From: Moraxella caprae DSM 19149
Lineage (GTDB): Bacteria; Pseudomonadota; Gammaproteobacteria; Pseudomonadales; Moraxellaceae
NCBI RefSeq assembly: GCF_000426885.1
Contig: NZ_AUGF01000005.1
Coordinates: 1 to 64,000 of the forward strand
Length of the DNA: 64,000 bases
Reading direction: 5' to 3'
Below the pieces are notes generated by a model, which saw nothing but the letters and a program-made list of their open reading frames with translations, ran no database searches and was not told the DNA's origin. This document shows, in pieces, positions 1 through 9,584 of the stretch. The position numbers and the translations under genes were made by a program. Each line of letters starts with the position of its first letter. The stretch's first letter is position 1.

Positions 1-90
1 ACTTTCATCATTTAAACTTTCATCATTTAAACTTTCATCATTTAAACTTTCATCATTTAAACTTTCATCATTTAAACTTTCATCATTTAA
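1..90 (-). repeat. 15-bp tandem repeat, six copies, inside dnaX
   Basis: Six perfect copies of a 15-bp unit (plus strand ACTTTCATCATTTAA) fill bases 1-90 and run to the window edge, so the true copy number is unknown. On the minus strand the unit is in frame with dnaX and reads Leu-Asn-Asp-Glu-Ser. Because the unit is a multiple of three, copy changes alter protein length without breaking the frame. A degenerate half-unit (ACTTTGATTAACG) follows at 91. Confidence 0.95.
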
Positions 91-1254
91 ACTTTGATTA
101 ACGCAGTTATCTGTTTGTTGATTTAAAATTGCTTTGGGTTCTTGATAAATAACTTCATCACCAGCAAGCGGACGAAACGCAAGCAGTCGCAAAATCCCCA
201 TTTCCAACGCCTGCATGGGCGTACTGGCAAGGCGAACGCTGTCTCGTGCCTTGATGCTAATCTCATAATAAAGCTGTATGACATCGGCAGGCAAGGTGTG
301 GGCAAGATGATAAAACGCCTGTTTTTGCTCATCGTTCATATCAAGGGGCATGTCAGGCAAAATCTGCACCAGCGCCATTGCATGAAAGCTGTCTACAAGG
401 CGGTCAAGCAAAGCGGTAGCGTCCACCATTTGTTCACGCATTCGGGCAATATGACGAGCCACGCCCGAACGGTCATCGTGATAAATATCACGCACCAAAT
501 CCAGCACATCAAGGCTATCCACAAGCCCGAGCATCTCCATGACGGTATTCGCCCCGACTTGTCCCCCACCAAACGCAATGGCTTGGTCGGTCAAGGATAA
601 GGCATCACGCACCGAGCCTTTGGCGGACTGAGCCAGTTGCCACAGGGCGGTGTCATCGTGTGCGATGTTCTCAGCGTGTAGGATTTTGGCTAAATGGGCG
701 TGGAGCAATTCTTGCGACATCGGACGAAGCACAAATTGCAAACAGCGAGAGACAATGGTAATAGGGAGCTTTTGAGGGTCGGTGGTCGCTAGGATAAATT
801 TGACGTGCTGGGGCGGTTCTTCTAGTGTTTTTAATAGGGCGTTAAACGAATGCGTGGAGAGCATATGCACCTCGTCAATGAGATACACTTTGTACCGCCC
901 CTGCGTGGGAGCGTAGGGGACATTTTCTAGCAAATCCCGAGTGTCTTCTACTTTGGTGCGACTTGCCGCATCAATCTCAATCAAATCAATAAACCGCCCA
1001 GTATCCACGCTCACGCAAGTATCGCACACACCGCAGGGCGTGCTTGTTATGCCTGTTTCGCAGTTGAGGCACTTTGCCAAAATCCGTGCAATGGTCGTCT
1101 TGCCCACGCCACGAGTGCCTGTAAACAGATAAGCGTGGTGCAATCGCCCTGTATCAATGGCGTGCGATAGGGCTTGGGAGACGTGGGCTTGCCCCAATAA
1201 TTCGCTAAAATTTTTGGGACGGTATTTGCGTGCTAAAACTTGGTATTCGGACAT
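1..1254 (-). CDS. dnaX: DNA polymerase III subunit gamma/tau (partial)
   Basis: Clamp-loader ATPase of the replicative polymerase. The start at 1254 gives the usual N-terminus (MSEYQVLARKYRPKNFSELL). Visible in order: P-loop GTRGVGKT near residue 45, a four-cysteine zinc knuckle (KCLNCE...CGVCDTC) at about residues 60-80, and Walker B LIDEVHML at about 120. The frame stays open to base 1, where the C-terminal linker becomes a run of Leu-Asn-Asp-Glu-Ser pentapeptides. The 3' end, including any tau-specific polymerase- and helicase-binding domains, is outside the window, so I cannot say whether a gamma form is made by frameshifting. Putative partner genes (recR, ybaB) would lie beyond the window edge. 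Confidence 0.95.
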   Translation of the reverse strand, partial: MSEYQVLARKYRPKNFSELLGQAHVSQALSHAIDTGRLHHAYLFTGTRGVGKTTIARILAKCLNCETGITSTPCGVCDTCVSVDTGRFIDLIEIDAASRTKVEDTRDLLENVPYAPTQGRYKVYLIDEVHMLSTHSFNALLKTLEEPPQHVKFILATTDPQKLPITIVSRCLQFVLRPMSQELLHAHLAKILHAENIAHDDTALWQLAQSAKGSVRDALSLTDQAIAFGGGQVGANTVMEMLGLVDSLDVLDLVRDIYHDDRSGVARHIARMREQMVDATALLDRLVDSFHAMALVQILPDMPLDMNDEQKQAFYHLAHTLPADVIQLYYEISIKARDSVRLASTPMQALEMGILRLLAFRPLAGDEVIYQEPKAILNQQTDNCVNQSLNDESLNDESLNDESLNDESLNDESLNDES

Positions 1255-1329
1255 GACAGATTGGCAAATGAGCGGTATAAATTTGTGCCATTATACCGCA
1301 TTTTGTCCGTTTAGAATACCGATTTTAGA

Positions 1330-4300
1330 TTAGGCACTTGCCATCAGACTGGCGTTACCCCCTGCCGCTGTGGTGTTATAACTTTGGCTAACTTCATGAT
1401 ACAGACGTGTCATGTCAAAGCCATCTGTGGCGTCCATCACACGACGAATCGCCCCGTCCAGCTCTGACAGTCGCACTTTTTCAGAAGTCGGTAGGTCGGA
1501 CAACGCCACGATGATGGTGTTTTTATCCACGCCTTGTTGCTCCATGACGTCAAGCACATCTGCCAGCTTATCAGCGTAAGGGGCAAGCTCATGGCTTGGG
1601 GTAACGTGCGCCTTGGTGCCATTTAGGGCAAGCACAGCAAGCACTGCCAGAGCCTTGTCTGGCGTGCCATTTGTCAAAGCCACCGAGCGTGGGGCATGCC
1701 ATGATAGGGTGTTGGTCTCGCCTGTTGGTCCTGTTAGGGTGGTTTGGGCGTGATTGAGTGCCGTTTGATAAGCATGCTTGATGGTGCTGTCTAGATTGAC
1801 GCCTACCGACCGAGCAACGTCCATGACACGAGCTACATTGTTATCATAAGTCGTGGCAGGCTTATCAAGGGTCGGTATGTCCCAACTGTCCAGACGGCTT
1901 AGGCGTTGCAGATAAAAGCACCCGCCTGCCTTGGGTCCTGTACCCGATAAGCCATGACCGCCAAAGGGTTGGACGCCCACCACCGCCCCGACGATGTTGC
2001 GGTTGATGTAGACGTTACCTGCTTGTATGCGATTTGTGATATGCTCTATCGTGCCATCGATACGGCTGTGAATGCCGTGTGTTAGAGCATAGCCTTTTTT
2101 GTTAATGCTGTCTATCACGTCATCAAGTTCATGGGCTTTATAACGGACAACGTGTAGCACAGGTCCAAAGACCTCCTTTTTAAGCTGTGATAGGTCTTTT
2201 AGTTCAAATAAAATCGGAGCAACAAAGGTGCCTTGCTCGCCATCTGTAACACGCACTTCATGATAATCGCTGGTTTGTTTTAGGGTATTGATATGGTCTA
2301 GCAGATTCGCTTGGGCTTCGCTGTCAATCACAGGCCCGACATCTGTGCTAAGCAGGCGTGGGTCTGACACGACAAGCTCATCCATCGCCCCTTTTATCAT
2401 CTCAATCATGGGCTCGGCGATGTCTTCTTGGATGCATAGGATACGCAAAGCAGAGCAACGCTGACCTGCTGAGTCAAAGGCAGATGCCAATACATCGGCA
2501 CACACCTGCTCAGGCAGGGCGGTAGAATCCACAATCATGGCGTTCATGCCCCCTGTCTCAGCGATGAGTACAGGATTGTCAGAGCGTTTGGCAAGCAAAG
2601 TATTAATGCGTTTGGCGACGTCTGTTGAACCTGTGAAAATCACGCCATCAATACGCTCGTCCGCTGTCAAAACACCACCCACATCCCCAGCACCCAGCAC
2701 CAGTTGTAACACATCAGTTGGGATACCTGCTTCATGTAGCCATGACACCGCCAAGTGAGCGATGATGGACGTCTGTTCGGCAGGTTTGGCAACAACCGTA
2801 TTGCCTGCACACAAGGCAGAGACCACTTCGCCAACAAAAATCGCTAGGGGAAAATTCCACGGGCTAATCGCCACCACCGCACCTAGTGGCGTGCTTAGGT
2901 TTAGCCGTTCGCATTCATCGGCATAATAACGGCAAAAATCCACCGCTTCACGCACTTCGGCAATGGCATTGAGCAGGGTTTTGCCTGCTTCACGCACCGC
3001 CACCATCATAAGCAGTGCCATACGTTTGGGCTCTTCCATCAAATCGGCAAAGGCTCGTATCATGTCAGCACGCTGTTTTGGCGAGACGTTTTGCCATGAG
3101 TGTTGGGCATTGATGGCAACTCCAACCACGTCTGACACCTGATTTGGGTTAATAAATGCTACTTGTCCGACCACATCGGTGTGATTGGCAGGATTTAGCA
3201 CGGCAAAGGCAGGTATATGGGCGACATCATGATGGGTCAAGGAGCTAACGTTAAAGTCAATGCCACTTGCCATGGTCATGTCATCTTGGAGCTGGGATAG
3301 GACATGCTCGTTAGATAAATCCATGCCCCATGAATTTTTGCGTTCGCCATAAATATGGCGTGGGTTTGGTGTGAGTGGGTTTGGTGTGATGTTACCGACA
3401 TCAATCTCATCTAAAGGCGAGATGACCAACTCATCAATACTGACTTTCTCATCCACGATACGATTGACAAATGATGAGTTCGCCCCATTTTCCAAAAGAC
3501 GGCGTACCAGATAGGCGAGCAGGGTCTTGTGTGTGCCGACAGGGGCATAGATTCGCACACGGCGACCAAGTTTATCGCCGACCACTTGGTCATATAACGT
3601 CTCGCCCATGCCGTGTAAGCATTGAAATTCAAAATCAAGCTCCTTACCCATCTCATAGATGGTTGCCAGCGTTTGGGCGTTATGCGTGGCAAATTGGGGG
3701 AATATGGCATCTTGGGCGGACAGTAGTTTTTTGGCACATGCCAAATAAGACACATCTGTGTGGACTTTGCGGGTATAGACAGGATAGCCGTCCATGCCAT
3801 CCACCTGAGCCCATTTAATCTCACTGTCCCAATACGCTCCTTTGACAAGGCGAATCATGAGTTTTTGGTTATGGCGACGAGCTAAGTCAATGAGATAATC
3901 AATGACAAAAGGACAGCGTTTTTGGTAGGCTTGCACCACAAAGCCAATGCCACGAAAACCTGCCAAATCAGGGTCAGACACCAAGGCTTCCATGAGTTCA
4001 AGCGACAGCTCCAAGCGATGAGCTTCTTCGGCATCGATGTTTAGCCCGACGTCATGCTCTTTGGCAAGCAAAAACAATGCCTTCAACCTAGGCAATAGCT
4101 CACTCATCACACGCTTACGCTGTGAGCGAAAATATCTGGGATGAATGGCGGACAGCTTGACTGAGATGCCATTACCATCATAAACCCCACGCCCTTTAGC
4201 ATCTTTGCCAATGGCATGAATGGCACTGACATAGTCATTAAAATAACGGTCAGCATCCGCCTGTGTCATGGCAGCTTCACCAAGCATGTCAAAGCTAAAA

Positions 4301-4893
4301 CGATAGCCCAGACGTTCACGCTCTTTACCATTAGTAAGGGCTTCTTCTATCGTCTGCCCTGTCACAAACTGCTTGCCAAGGAGTTTCATGGCATAGTTCA
4401 CGCCACCACGAATAAAGGGTTCGCCACCTTTTTGTAAGACACGGGTCAAAGATGAACCCATCGAGTCATCCGACACGTCCGTGGTCAGCTTGCCCGTCAA
4501 GACCAGCCCCCAAGCAGCAGCATTGACAAACATGGATGGGCTATTACCGACATGACGTCGCCAATCCCCATCGGCGAGCTTATCACGAATGAGCTTATCT
4601 CTGGTGGCGTTATCAGGAATGCGTAGCAGGGCTTCAGCAAGGCACATAAGAGCAATGCCTTCTTCGCTGGATAACGAAAACTCATGCATAAGAGCATCCA
4701 CGCCCGATGATTTGGAGCGGTCGGCACGCACCTGAGTGATGAGCGAACGGGCAAGCGACTGAATATCGTCTCTTTGGGTTTGGGTAAAGTCAAGCGTACT
4801 TGCCAAATTTCGTACTGCCACCGTCTCGTCCAAGCGATAAGCGGCGGTAATGGCATCTTTTAATGGGGTTTGTGCATGGGTAAAGTGAAACAT
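1330..4893 (-). CDS. putA: Bifunctional proline dehydrogenase / L-glutamate-gamma-semialdehyde dehydrogenase PutA
   Basis: Oxidises proline to glutamate in two steps using FAD and then NAD+, feeding electrons to quinone at the inner membrane face. The 1187-residue protein shows the PRODH barrel (LSAIHPRY, NIDAEEAHRLELSL, RLVKGAYWDSEIKWAQ, roughly residues 240-365), then the aldehyde dehydrogenase domain (SPWNFPLAIFVGE near 670, FTGSTDVAKRI, ETGGMNAMIV, catalytic Cys in FDSAGQRCSALRIL near 815). It ends in the TTAAGGNASLMA tail typical of the family. The protein starts directly in the arm region and has no N-terminal ribbon-helix-helix domain, so unlike the E. coli enzyme it should not repress its own gene. 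It lies 42 bp downstream of the antiporter remnant on the same strand; no putP is in view. Confidence 0.97.
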   Translation of the reverse strand: MFHFTHAQTPLKDAITAAYRLDETVAVRNLASTLDFTQTQRDDIQSLARSLITQVRADRSKSSGVDALMHEFSLSSEEGIALMCLAEALLRIPDNATRDKLIRDKLADGDWRRHVGNSPSMFVNAAAWGLVLTGKLTTDVSDDSMGSSLTRVLQKGGEPFIRGGVNYAMKLLGKQFVTGQTIEEALTNGKERERLGYRFSFDMLGEAAMTQADADRYFNDYVSAIHAIGKDAKGRGVYDGNGISVKLSAIHPRYFRSQRKRVMSELLPRLKALFLLAKEHDVGLNIDAEEAHRLELSLELMEALVSDPDLAGFRGIGFVVQAYQKRCPFVIDYLIDLARRHNQKLMIRLVKGAYWDSEIKWAQVDGMDGYPVYTRKVHTDVSYLACAKKLLSAQDAIFPQFATHNAQTLATIYEMGKELDFEFQCLHGMGETLYDQVVGDKLGRRVRIYAPVGTHKTLLAYLVRRLLENGANSSFVNRIVDEKVSIDELVISPLDEIDVGNITPNPLTPNPRHIYGERKNSWGMDLSNEHVLSQLQDDMTMASGIDFNVSSLTHHDVAHIPAFAVLNPANHTDVVGQVAFINPNQVSDVVGVAINAQHSWQNVSPKQRADMIRAFADLMEEPKRMALLMMVAVREAGKTLLNAIAEVREAVDFCRYYADECERLNLSTPLGAVVAISPWNFPLAIFVGEVVSALCAGNTVVAKPAEQTSIIAHLAVSWLHEAGIPTDVLQLVLGAGDVGGVLTADERIDGVIFTGSTDVAKRINTLLAKRSDNPVLIAETGGMNAMIVDSTALPEQVCADVLASAFDSAGQRCSALRILCIQEDIAEPMIEMIKGAMDELVVSDPRLLSTDVGPVIDSEAQANLLDHINTLKQTSDYHEVRVTDGEQGTFVAPILFELKDLSQLKKEVFGPVLHVVRYKAHELDDVIDSINKKGYALTHGIHSRIDGTIEHITNRIQAGNVYINRNIVGAVVGVQPFGGHGLSGTGPKAGGCFYLQRLSRLDSWDIPTLDKPATTYDNNVARVMDVARSVGVNLDSTIKHAYQTALNHAQTTLTGPTGETNTLSWHAPRSVALTNGTPDKALAVLAVLALNGTKAHVTPSHELAPYADKLADVLDVMEQQGVDKNTIIVALSDLPTSEKVRLSELDGAIRRVMDATDGFDMTRLYHEVSQSYNTTAAGGNASLMASA

Positions 4894-4935
4894 AAAATCT
4901 CCTTAATTGTCTTATAATGACCCATCATTTTAACA

Positions 4936-6422
4936 TCAAAAACGATTGGGGTCATTGAGTGTCGCTTGCGTTTCGTGCTTGGTGTCGTCAAACTTAGGCA
5001 ATTCCTCCAATTCCTCTGGCGTAGGCTCATATAGGCTAATGGTTTGATTGCCAGATTTATCTTCATTAAGCACATACAATCTATCAGAGCGGTTCATGAT
5101 TTTATGCATTAGGCGTTGATACCAGCCTGCAAACCCTTCGCTTGGCTCATTGGGATTATAATAAAAGGCATTAATCACCGCAGGCAATCCCAAACCACAC
5201 ACCACCCCTGACAAAAGCACCACGATAAAGGTATAACCAATCAACACATTGGTGTATTCTTTTAATTGTGGGACGTTGGCAACCGCCAAAATCAGGGCAA
5301 GCGAAATGCCACCACGCACCCCGCCCCATGACAAAATCTCCAAACTGCCTTTATAGGCATTTTTACGCACACTAGGAAAAAACGAAAATGCCAAATAATT
5401 TGCCAAAAAGCGTGCCAAATGCAAAATCACAAAAGCAAAAATACCGCCAATGATGATATGAGCATTCAAATCCAAAATAAATAATTCAAGTCCAATTAAA
5501 GTAAATAAAAAGGAATTAATAATCCCTTCAATGGTGTGCCAAAAATGGTTAATTTCTTCTACATCTTTATGAGCCAAAATCTCTTGCCATTTATCGCCCA
5601 CCATCAAACCACCAATCACACAAGCAATCGGTGCAGACGCATGAGCATAGAGTGCCACCAAATAAGAGCCTGAGGCTAACACGGCAGTGGTCAATATCAA
5701 AGACTCCATTTCGTTTTTGCCTTTTAATAAATACAACGCCATTTTACCAAAAGCAAAACCAATAATGACCGCCACGATAATTTCAAAGGCCAAATGCTCA
5801 GCAACGTGCAATAAATTAAATTCACCCCTTGAATCACCTTTAAAATCGTCATAAATACCGCAATACACATGGCATCATTAAATAACGACTCGCCCTCTAA
5901 TTTAATCATCAAATGATTGGGGGCTTTAATGGAGCTTAATACACCTTTAATGCCAATCGGGTCGGTTGCTCCAAGTGCTGAACCCAACAACAATAAAACA
6001 ATTAAAGGAACATGATGACCTGTGATGAATTGATAGCTAAATAACAATCCACCAAAAACAAAAGCACAAAACAGTAGTGCCAAACTTGCCAAAATCCCAA
6101 TGGGTTTCCAATAAGTTCTTAAATCCGCCATTTTAAATTTAAGGGCGGAGGCAGTTAAGATAAAACAAATCACCCCATTAATTAAAAAATCATAAAAATT
6201 GATTTGGCGGACAGCTTCTTCAATGGCGTGAATATTGATATTAATAAATTGGTTGCCTGCCAATAATGTCGCTGACCATTGTAAAATAAAGACCAATACC
6301 GCAGAAACAATCGGCACGCCAATGGCTTGGGGCATTCCCAAAATACGTTTATTAAATAAAGTGGTGATGATAGACACCAAACACACAATGGTAAAAATCT
6401 CTAAAAAAATAAAACTTCCCAT
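4936..6422 (-). pseudogene. Na+/H+ antiporter of the CPA1/NhaP type, frameshifted
   Basis: Two overlapping minus-strand frames together make one roughly 495-residue cation/proton antiporter. The upstream part (from ATG 6422, preceded by AAGGTGG) has several hydrophobic helices, the GATDPIG motif and EGESLFNDA, both typical of CPA1 exchangers. The downstream part has the WGGVRGGISLAL motif and a hydrophilic cytoplasmic tail. The frames join around 5820-5830: upstream ends ...TILKVIQG and downstream resumes GEFNLLHVAEHL. The plus-strand C tract 5825-5828 has four bases where five would give an unbroken Gln-Gly-Gly-Glu-Phe reading. So one base appears to be lost, by mutation or sequencing error. 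If real, only a truncated protein of about 230 residues is made and transport should be lost. Confidence 0.85.
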
Positions 6423-6448
6423 AGGTAACCACCTTATCTAAAAAAAGA

Positions 6449-6749
6449 TTAAGAATTTGCAATTAAGTAAATGACCAATAGTAAAAATAACACAATAAAA
6501 AATATGAACCATTTGGTATGTTTATACCAAAGTTGATCTAATTTTAAATAAAGCCATATTTTAAACCAACAATAGACTTCCTGCAAAACCCAAAAATGAG
6601 GAAAACCGTTCGTGGTGAGCTTGTCGAACCATAACGGTTTTCCGCCACCCATCAACAAGCTCAGGACGAACGGAAAACCTAGTTTTGCAGGAAGTCTAAT
6701 GAGCACTAAAACGAAAAATGGCAAATAAACCTTTTAAAAATTCGTCCAT
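6449..6749 (-). pseudogene. Small membrane protein gene interrupted by a TA-flanked palindromic element
   Basis: ATG at 6749 has a good AAGGGA ribosome site and reads MDEFLKGLFAIFRFSAH before a TAG at the element border. Removing the 122-bp element (6575-6696) and one TA on paper joins this in frame to YCWFKIWLYLKLDQLWYKHT and a hydrophobic C-terminal helix ending at 6449. That gives a 58-residue protein with one clear membrane segment. I recognise no family. It sits between the antiporter and two other small membrane ORFs on the same strand. An alternative open frame (6724 to 6449) reads through the element but starts inside the broken gene and is unlikely to be native. Confidence 0.65.
6575..6696. 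mobile_element. MITE-like palindromic element, copy 1 (122 bp)
   Basis: Ends are the inverted repeat GACTTCCTGCAAAAC / GTTTTGC(A)GGAAGTC. Inside lies a second, imperfect inverted pair (CCGTTCGTGGTGAGCTTGT against ACAAGCTCAGGACGAACGG). TA dinucleotides flank it at 6573-6574 and 6697-6698. It encodes no transposase, so it would need one supplied in trans; TA duplication is characteristic of IS630/Tc1-type transposases. The gene it interrupts is restored when it is removed with one TA. Confidence 0.85.
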
Positions 6750-6827
6750 TTTTATCCCTTCATTGATTTAAAAATGGCTGTAAGGTGCGTATTACGCACC
6801 ATGTTATAAAATATTAAATCAACAACA

Positions 6828-7010
6828 TTATGACAATATTGCCAAAAATTCTTTATGATAAAACCCAATGGCAATAATGGTAGCAATCACACAAATGACG
6901 AGATACCATTTCCAATAACGAGTATTAAAGATTGGGTCGTCAGCGTGTGTCAAACATTCGATAATGACATAAACAACCGCCAAAATAAATGCTATAATAC
7001 CAATCGCCAT
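6828..7010 (-). CDS. Small two-helix membrane protein, unknown function
   Basis: Sixty residues with two hydrophobic segments (residues about 2-18 and 35-52) separated by a polar loop (HADDPIFNTRYWKW). A GGGGA ribosome site lies just upstream and the ATG directly follows the TAA of another open frame, suggesting translational coupling. I recognise no family. It belongs to a minus-strand set of tiny membrane ORFs between lysS and the antiporter. Coding status rests on the ribosome site, the coupling and the membrane-protein composition, so it is likely but unproven. Confidence 0.55.
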   Translation of the reverse strand: MAIGIIAFILAVVYVIIECLTHADDPIFNTRYWKWYLVICVIATIIAIGFYHKEFLAILS

Positions 7011-7187
7011 TTAATTTCCCCAAAACAGTATTATACAACTTATCACAATGGTTAGGATAATGCCAATTACCCACCAAATTGCATAGCGATTGTTGATAAA
7101 TTGACCGCAAGACAAACAAAATTCACCAGTAATTTGTATGGCATATACAAGTGATTTTAGGATAAGTAAAATAAGTTTGGGGATTTC
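7011..7187 (-). other. Open frame without a clear start, zinc-knuckle-like plus membrane helix
   Basis: The frame upstream of, and abutting, the 60-residue gene reads ...GEFCLSCGQFINNRYAIWW followed by a hydrophobic helix ending FWGN, and it looks protein-like (CxxCG then one membrane segment). At the expected start the sequence is ATG TAA (7193-7188), so the ATG is immediately stopped. A TTG at 7115 with GGTGA in front could give a 34-residue product. This is either a decayed gene or one with an unusual start. Confidence 0.35.
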
Positions 7188-7207
7188 TTACATAATAACT
7201 TCTTTTT

Positions 7208-7241
7208 AAATAACCCCATTTTATAAAAAACAGGGTTATTT
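7208..7241 (-). terminator. Hairpin downstream of lysS
   Basis: Inverted arms AAATAACCC / GGGTTATTT about 10 bp beyond the lysS stop. The tail after the stem is not strongly U-rich in the lysS direction, so termination may be partial. Confidence 0.45.
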
Positions 7242-7251
7242 TTATTGACTA

Positions 7252-8769
7252 TTATTTATGTCGCATATGCGGGAATAAAATCACATCACGAATGCTTGGG
7301 GCATTGGCAAATAACATCACAAGGCGGTCAATACCAATCCCTTCACCTGCGGTTGGTGGCAAACCATATTCGAGCGCCTCAATAAAATCAGCATCATAGT
7401 GCATTGCTTCATCATCGCCTGCGTCTTTTTCGGCAACCTGCTGTTTAAAGCGTTCGGCTTGGTCAATCGGGTCATTTAATTCTGAAAAGCCATTGGCGAG
7501 TTCTCGTCCGCCAATAAAGAATTCAAAACGGTCAGTAATATGCGGATTGTCATCATTACGGCGAGCAAGGGGCGAAGTTTCTGCTGGGTATTCGATGATA
7601 AAAGTCGGCTGGCGAAGTTTGGTTTCTACCGTTTCTTCAAAGACAATCGTTTGTAATTTACCCAAACCAAAAGACGGTTTGACCTCGATTTTTAAAGTAT
7701 TTTTAACAAACTCCGCCAAAAACTCTTGGGAGTTGATATTGTCCAAAGTTAGATTTGGATTATATTGTAAAATCGCTTCACTCATTGGAATTTTGGCAAA
7801 AGGAGCTTTAAAACTAAAAGTCTCTTCGCCATACGGCACATCGGTTGTTCCCAAAATATCCACTGCCAATTTTTCAAGCATATTTTCGGTGAGTGCCATT
7901 AAATCTTTATAATCGGCATAGGCTTGATAAAATTCAATCATCGTAAATTCAGGATTATGACGAGTAGAAACCCCTTCATTTCTAAAATTACGGTTAATTT
8001 CAAATACCCGCTCAAAACCGCCAACCACCAAGCGTTTTAAATAAAGCTCAGGGGCAATACGCAAATACAGCTCCATATCCAAGGCATTATGATGGGTAAC
8101 AAACGGTTTTGCTGACGCACCCCCTGGGATAATATGCATCATTGGTGTTTCCACTTCCATATAGCGTTCATTGGTAAGATATTCACGAATGCCCGCCACC
8201 ACTTTTGAGCGAATTTCAAAAGTTTTACGGGTTTCTTCGTTCACCATTAAATCCAAATAACGCTGACGGTATTTGACTTCGGTATCGGTCAAACCGTGAA
8301 ACTTATCAGGGAGTGGACGCAGTGATTTGGTCAATAATTCAAAGTGTTCTAAATGAACATATAAATCGCCTTTACCAGAACGACCAATATAGCCACCACC
8401 CGCAATAATATCGCCCAAATCTAGTGATTTAATCAGCTCCAAGGTCTCGGCAGGCAAGCCTTTTCTATCCACATAAAGCTGAATCCGCCCTGTCATGTCT
8501 TGAATAACAATAAACGAGCCACGATTTAGCATCACTCGTCCTGCCACAGATGCATAGACTTTTTCGCCATTTTCAATGGTTTCTTTATCCACATTAGCGA
8601 ATTTTTCTTGCAAATCTTGGGCATAATCCTCACGCTTAAAGGTATTTGGATAAGCAGTTTTACCATTGGCTTGGGCTTTTGTTTGCAATTCTTGCAATTT
8701 GGCAAGTCGTTGAGCAATTAAATCATTTTCGCTGATTTGAGTATCGGGAGTTTGGGGTTGGTTTGACAT
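7252..8769 (-). CDS. lysS: Lysine--tRNA ligase (class II)
   Basis: Charges tRNA-Lys with lysine in the cytoplasm. The 505-residue protein has the OB-fold anticodon-binding domain first ([20 protein letters not shown], about residues 75-100). The class II catalytic core follows: motif 2 [20 protein letters not shown] near residue 270 and motif 3 [13 protein letters not shown] near the C-terminus. Length and order match bacterial LysS. It follows the PLD-like gene by about 36 bp on the same strand and probably shares a transcript with prfA. This is the normal place for prfA-linked translation genes in some relatives, but the PLD gene between them is unusual. Confidence 0.98.
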   Translation of the reverse strand: MSNQPQTPDTQISENDLIAQRLAKLQELQTKAQANGKTAYPNTFKREDYAQDLQEKFANVDKETIENGEKVYASVAGRVMLNRGSFIVIQDMTGRIQLYVDRKGLPAETLELIKSLDLGDIIAGGGYIGRSGKGDLYVHLEHFELLTKSLRPLPDKFHGLTDTEVKYRQRYLDLMVNEETRKTFEIRSKVVAGIREYLTNERYMEVETPMMHIIPGGASAKPFVTHHNALDMELYLRIAPELYLKRLVVGGFERVFEINRNFRNEGVSTRHNPEFTMIEFYQAYADYKDLMALTENMLEKLAVDILGTTDVPYGEETFSFKAPFAKIPMSEAILQYNPNLTLDNINSQEFLAEFVKNTLKIEVKPSFGLGKLQTIVFEETVETKLRQPTFIIEYPAETSPLARRNDDNPHITDRFEFFIGGRELANGFSELNDPIDQAERFKQQVAEKDAGDDEAMHYDADFIEALEYGLPPTAGEGIGIDRLVMLFANAPSIRDVILFPHMRHK

Positions 8770-8805
8770 AATAAAAGCCTTAATATCAATTAAATTAAAT
8801 AAAAA

Positions 8806-9570
8806 TTAGCGTTTAAATAAGTTTTTTAACTTATCGGCAAAACTTGTTTTTTCATCATCAAAAGAAATTTCTAAATCCACCGACCAAACAATAAAATATC
8901 CATATTGACCTTTTTTAACTTCTCCACCGACTTCACGACCTTTATCGGTTAAAAAGGTTTTTTTACCCTTTAATTCAATATAGCCATTTTCAGCAAGTAG
9001 TTTGGTAAATTCATTGCTATCAATGCCAAATTTCTCAGCAAGTTTGGCGGTTGTGATTTTATCGTAATTTCTTGGTTTGGAATGACTTTCGGTTTTTGGT
9101 TTTTCTTGATAAGTGGTAGATTTTTCAGTATCTGCTGACAATCTCACTTCTTCACTAATTCTAATAATACGTTGCACTTCATCATAAGTATCCGCATATA
9201 ACTGACCATCATCATTTTTATTGATAAGCACGCCCATTTCATTATTATTGACTTGGCTAAATTCATATAAATTTAGACTGGTGATAATACACTCATGTTC
9301 ATTCAAATAACATTTGGCGTGTAAGTTTTTACAAAAACTCGTTCTGACAAAAGTCAATTCTTTAAGCCAATTTATCTCTTGTGGCGATAATTCACTTTTG
9401 CCATAAACAATACGAATATCAATTTTTAAGCGGTTTTTATCTTCCAATAATTCCTTAATGCGTTCATTAAATTGCAAATAAGGACTGATTAGCACCAATC
9501 TGTCCGTTGCTTTTTTAATCAACTCTTCTAAATGATAAGTCGTACCACTGGTGTTTAAAAATTTTGCCAT
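8806..9570 (-). CDS. Phospholipase D-like domain protein with C-terminal winged-helix-like region
   Basis: 254 residues. The N-terminal half resembles a PLD-superfamily nuclease fold with a single HxK centre (LHAKCYLNEHECIITSLNLY, about residues 103-122), the same layout as helicase- or restriction-associated PLD nucleases. A Ser/Thr/Lys-rich linker follows at about 160-180. The C-terminus (ITTAKLAEKFGIDSNEFTKL ... FLTDKGREVGGEVKKG) looks like the winged-helix module found at the end of phage antirepressor-like and other DNA-linked proteins. It starts 14 bp after the prfA stop and is followed by lysS, so it is co-transcribed with translation genes. Enzyme activity and substrate are unknown; one HKD-type motif would require dimerisation. 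Confidence 0.8.
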   Translation of the reverse strand: MAKFLNTSGTTYHLEELIKKATDRLVLISPYLQFNERIKELLEDKNRLKIDIRIVYGKSELSPQEINWLKELTFVRTSFCKNLHAKCYLNEHECIITSLNLYEFSQVNNNEMGVLINKNDDGQLYADTYDEVQRIIRISEEVRLSADTEKSTTYQEKPKTESHSKPRNYDKITTAKLAEKFGIDSNEFTKLLAENGYIELKGKKTFLTDKGREVGGEVKKGQYGYFIVWSVDLEISFDDEKTSFADKLKNLFKR

Positions 9571-9584
9571 AATTATCTCCTAAT

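Noticed and set aside
1-90. Possible CRISPR or minisatellite in non-coding DNA
   Set aside because: Units are contiguous with no spacers, and they are in frame inside dnaX.
142-600. Plus-strand ORF of 152 residues
   Set aside because: Antisense shadow of dnaX.
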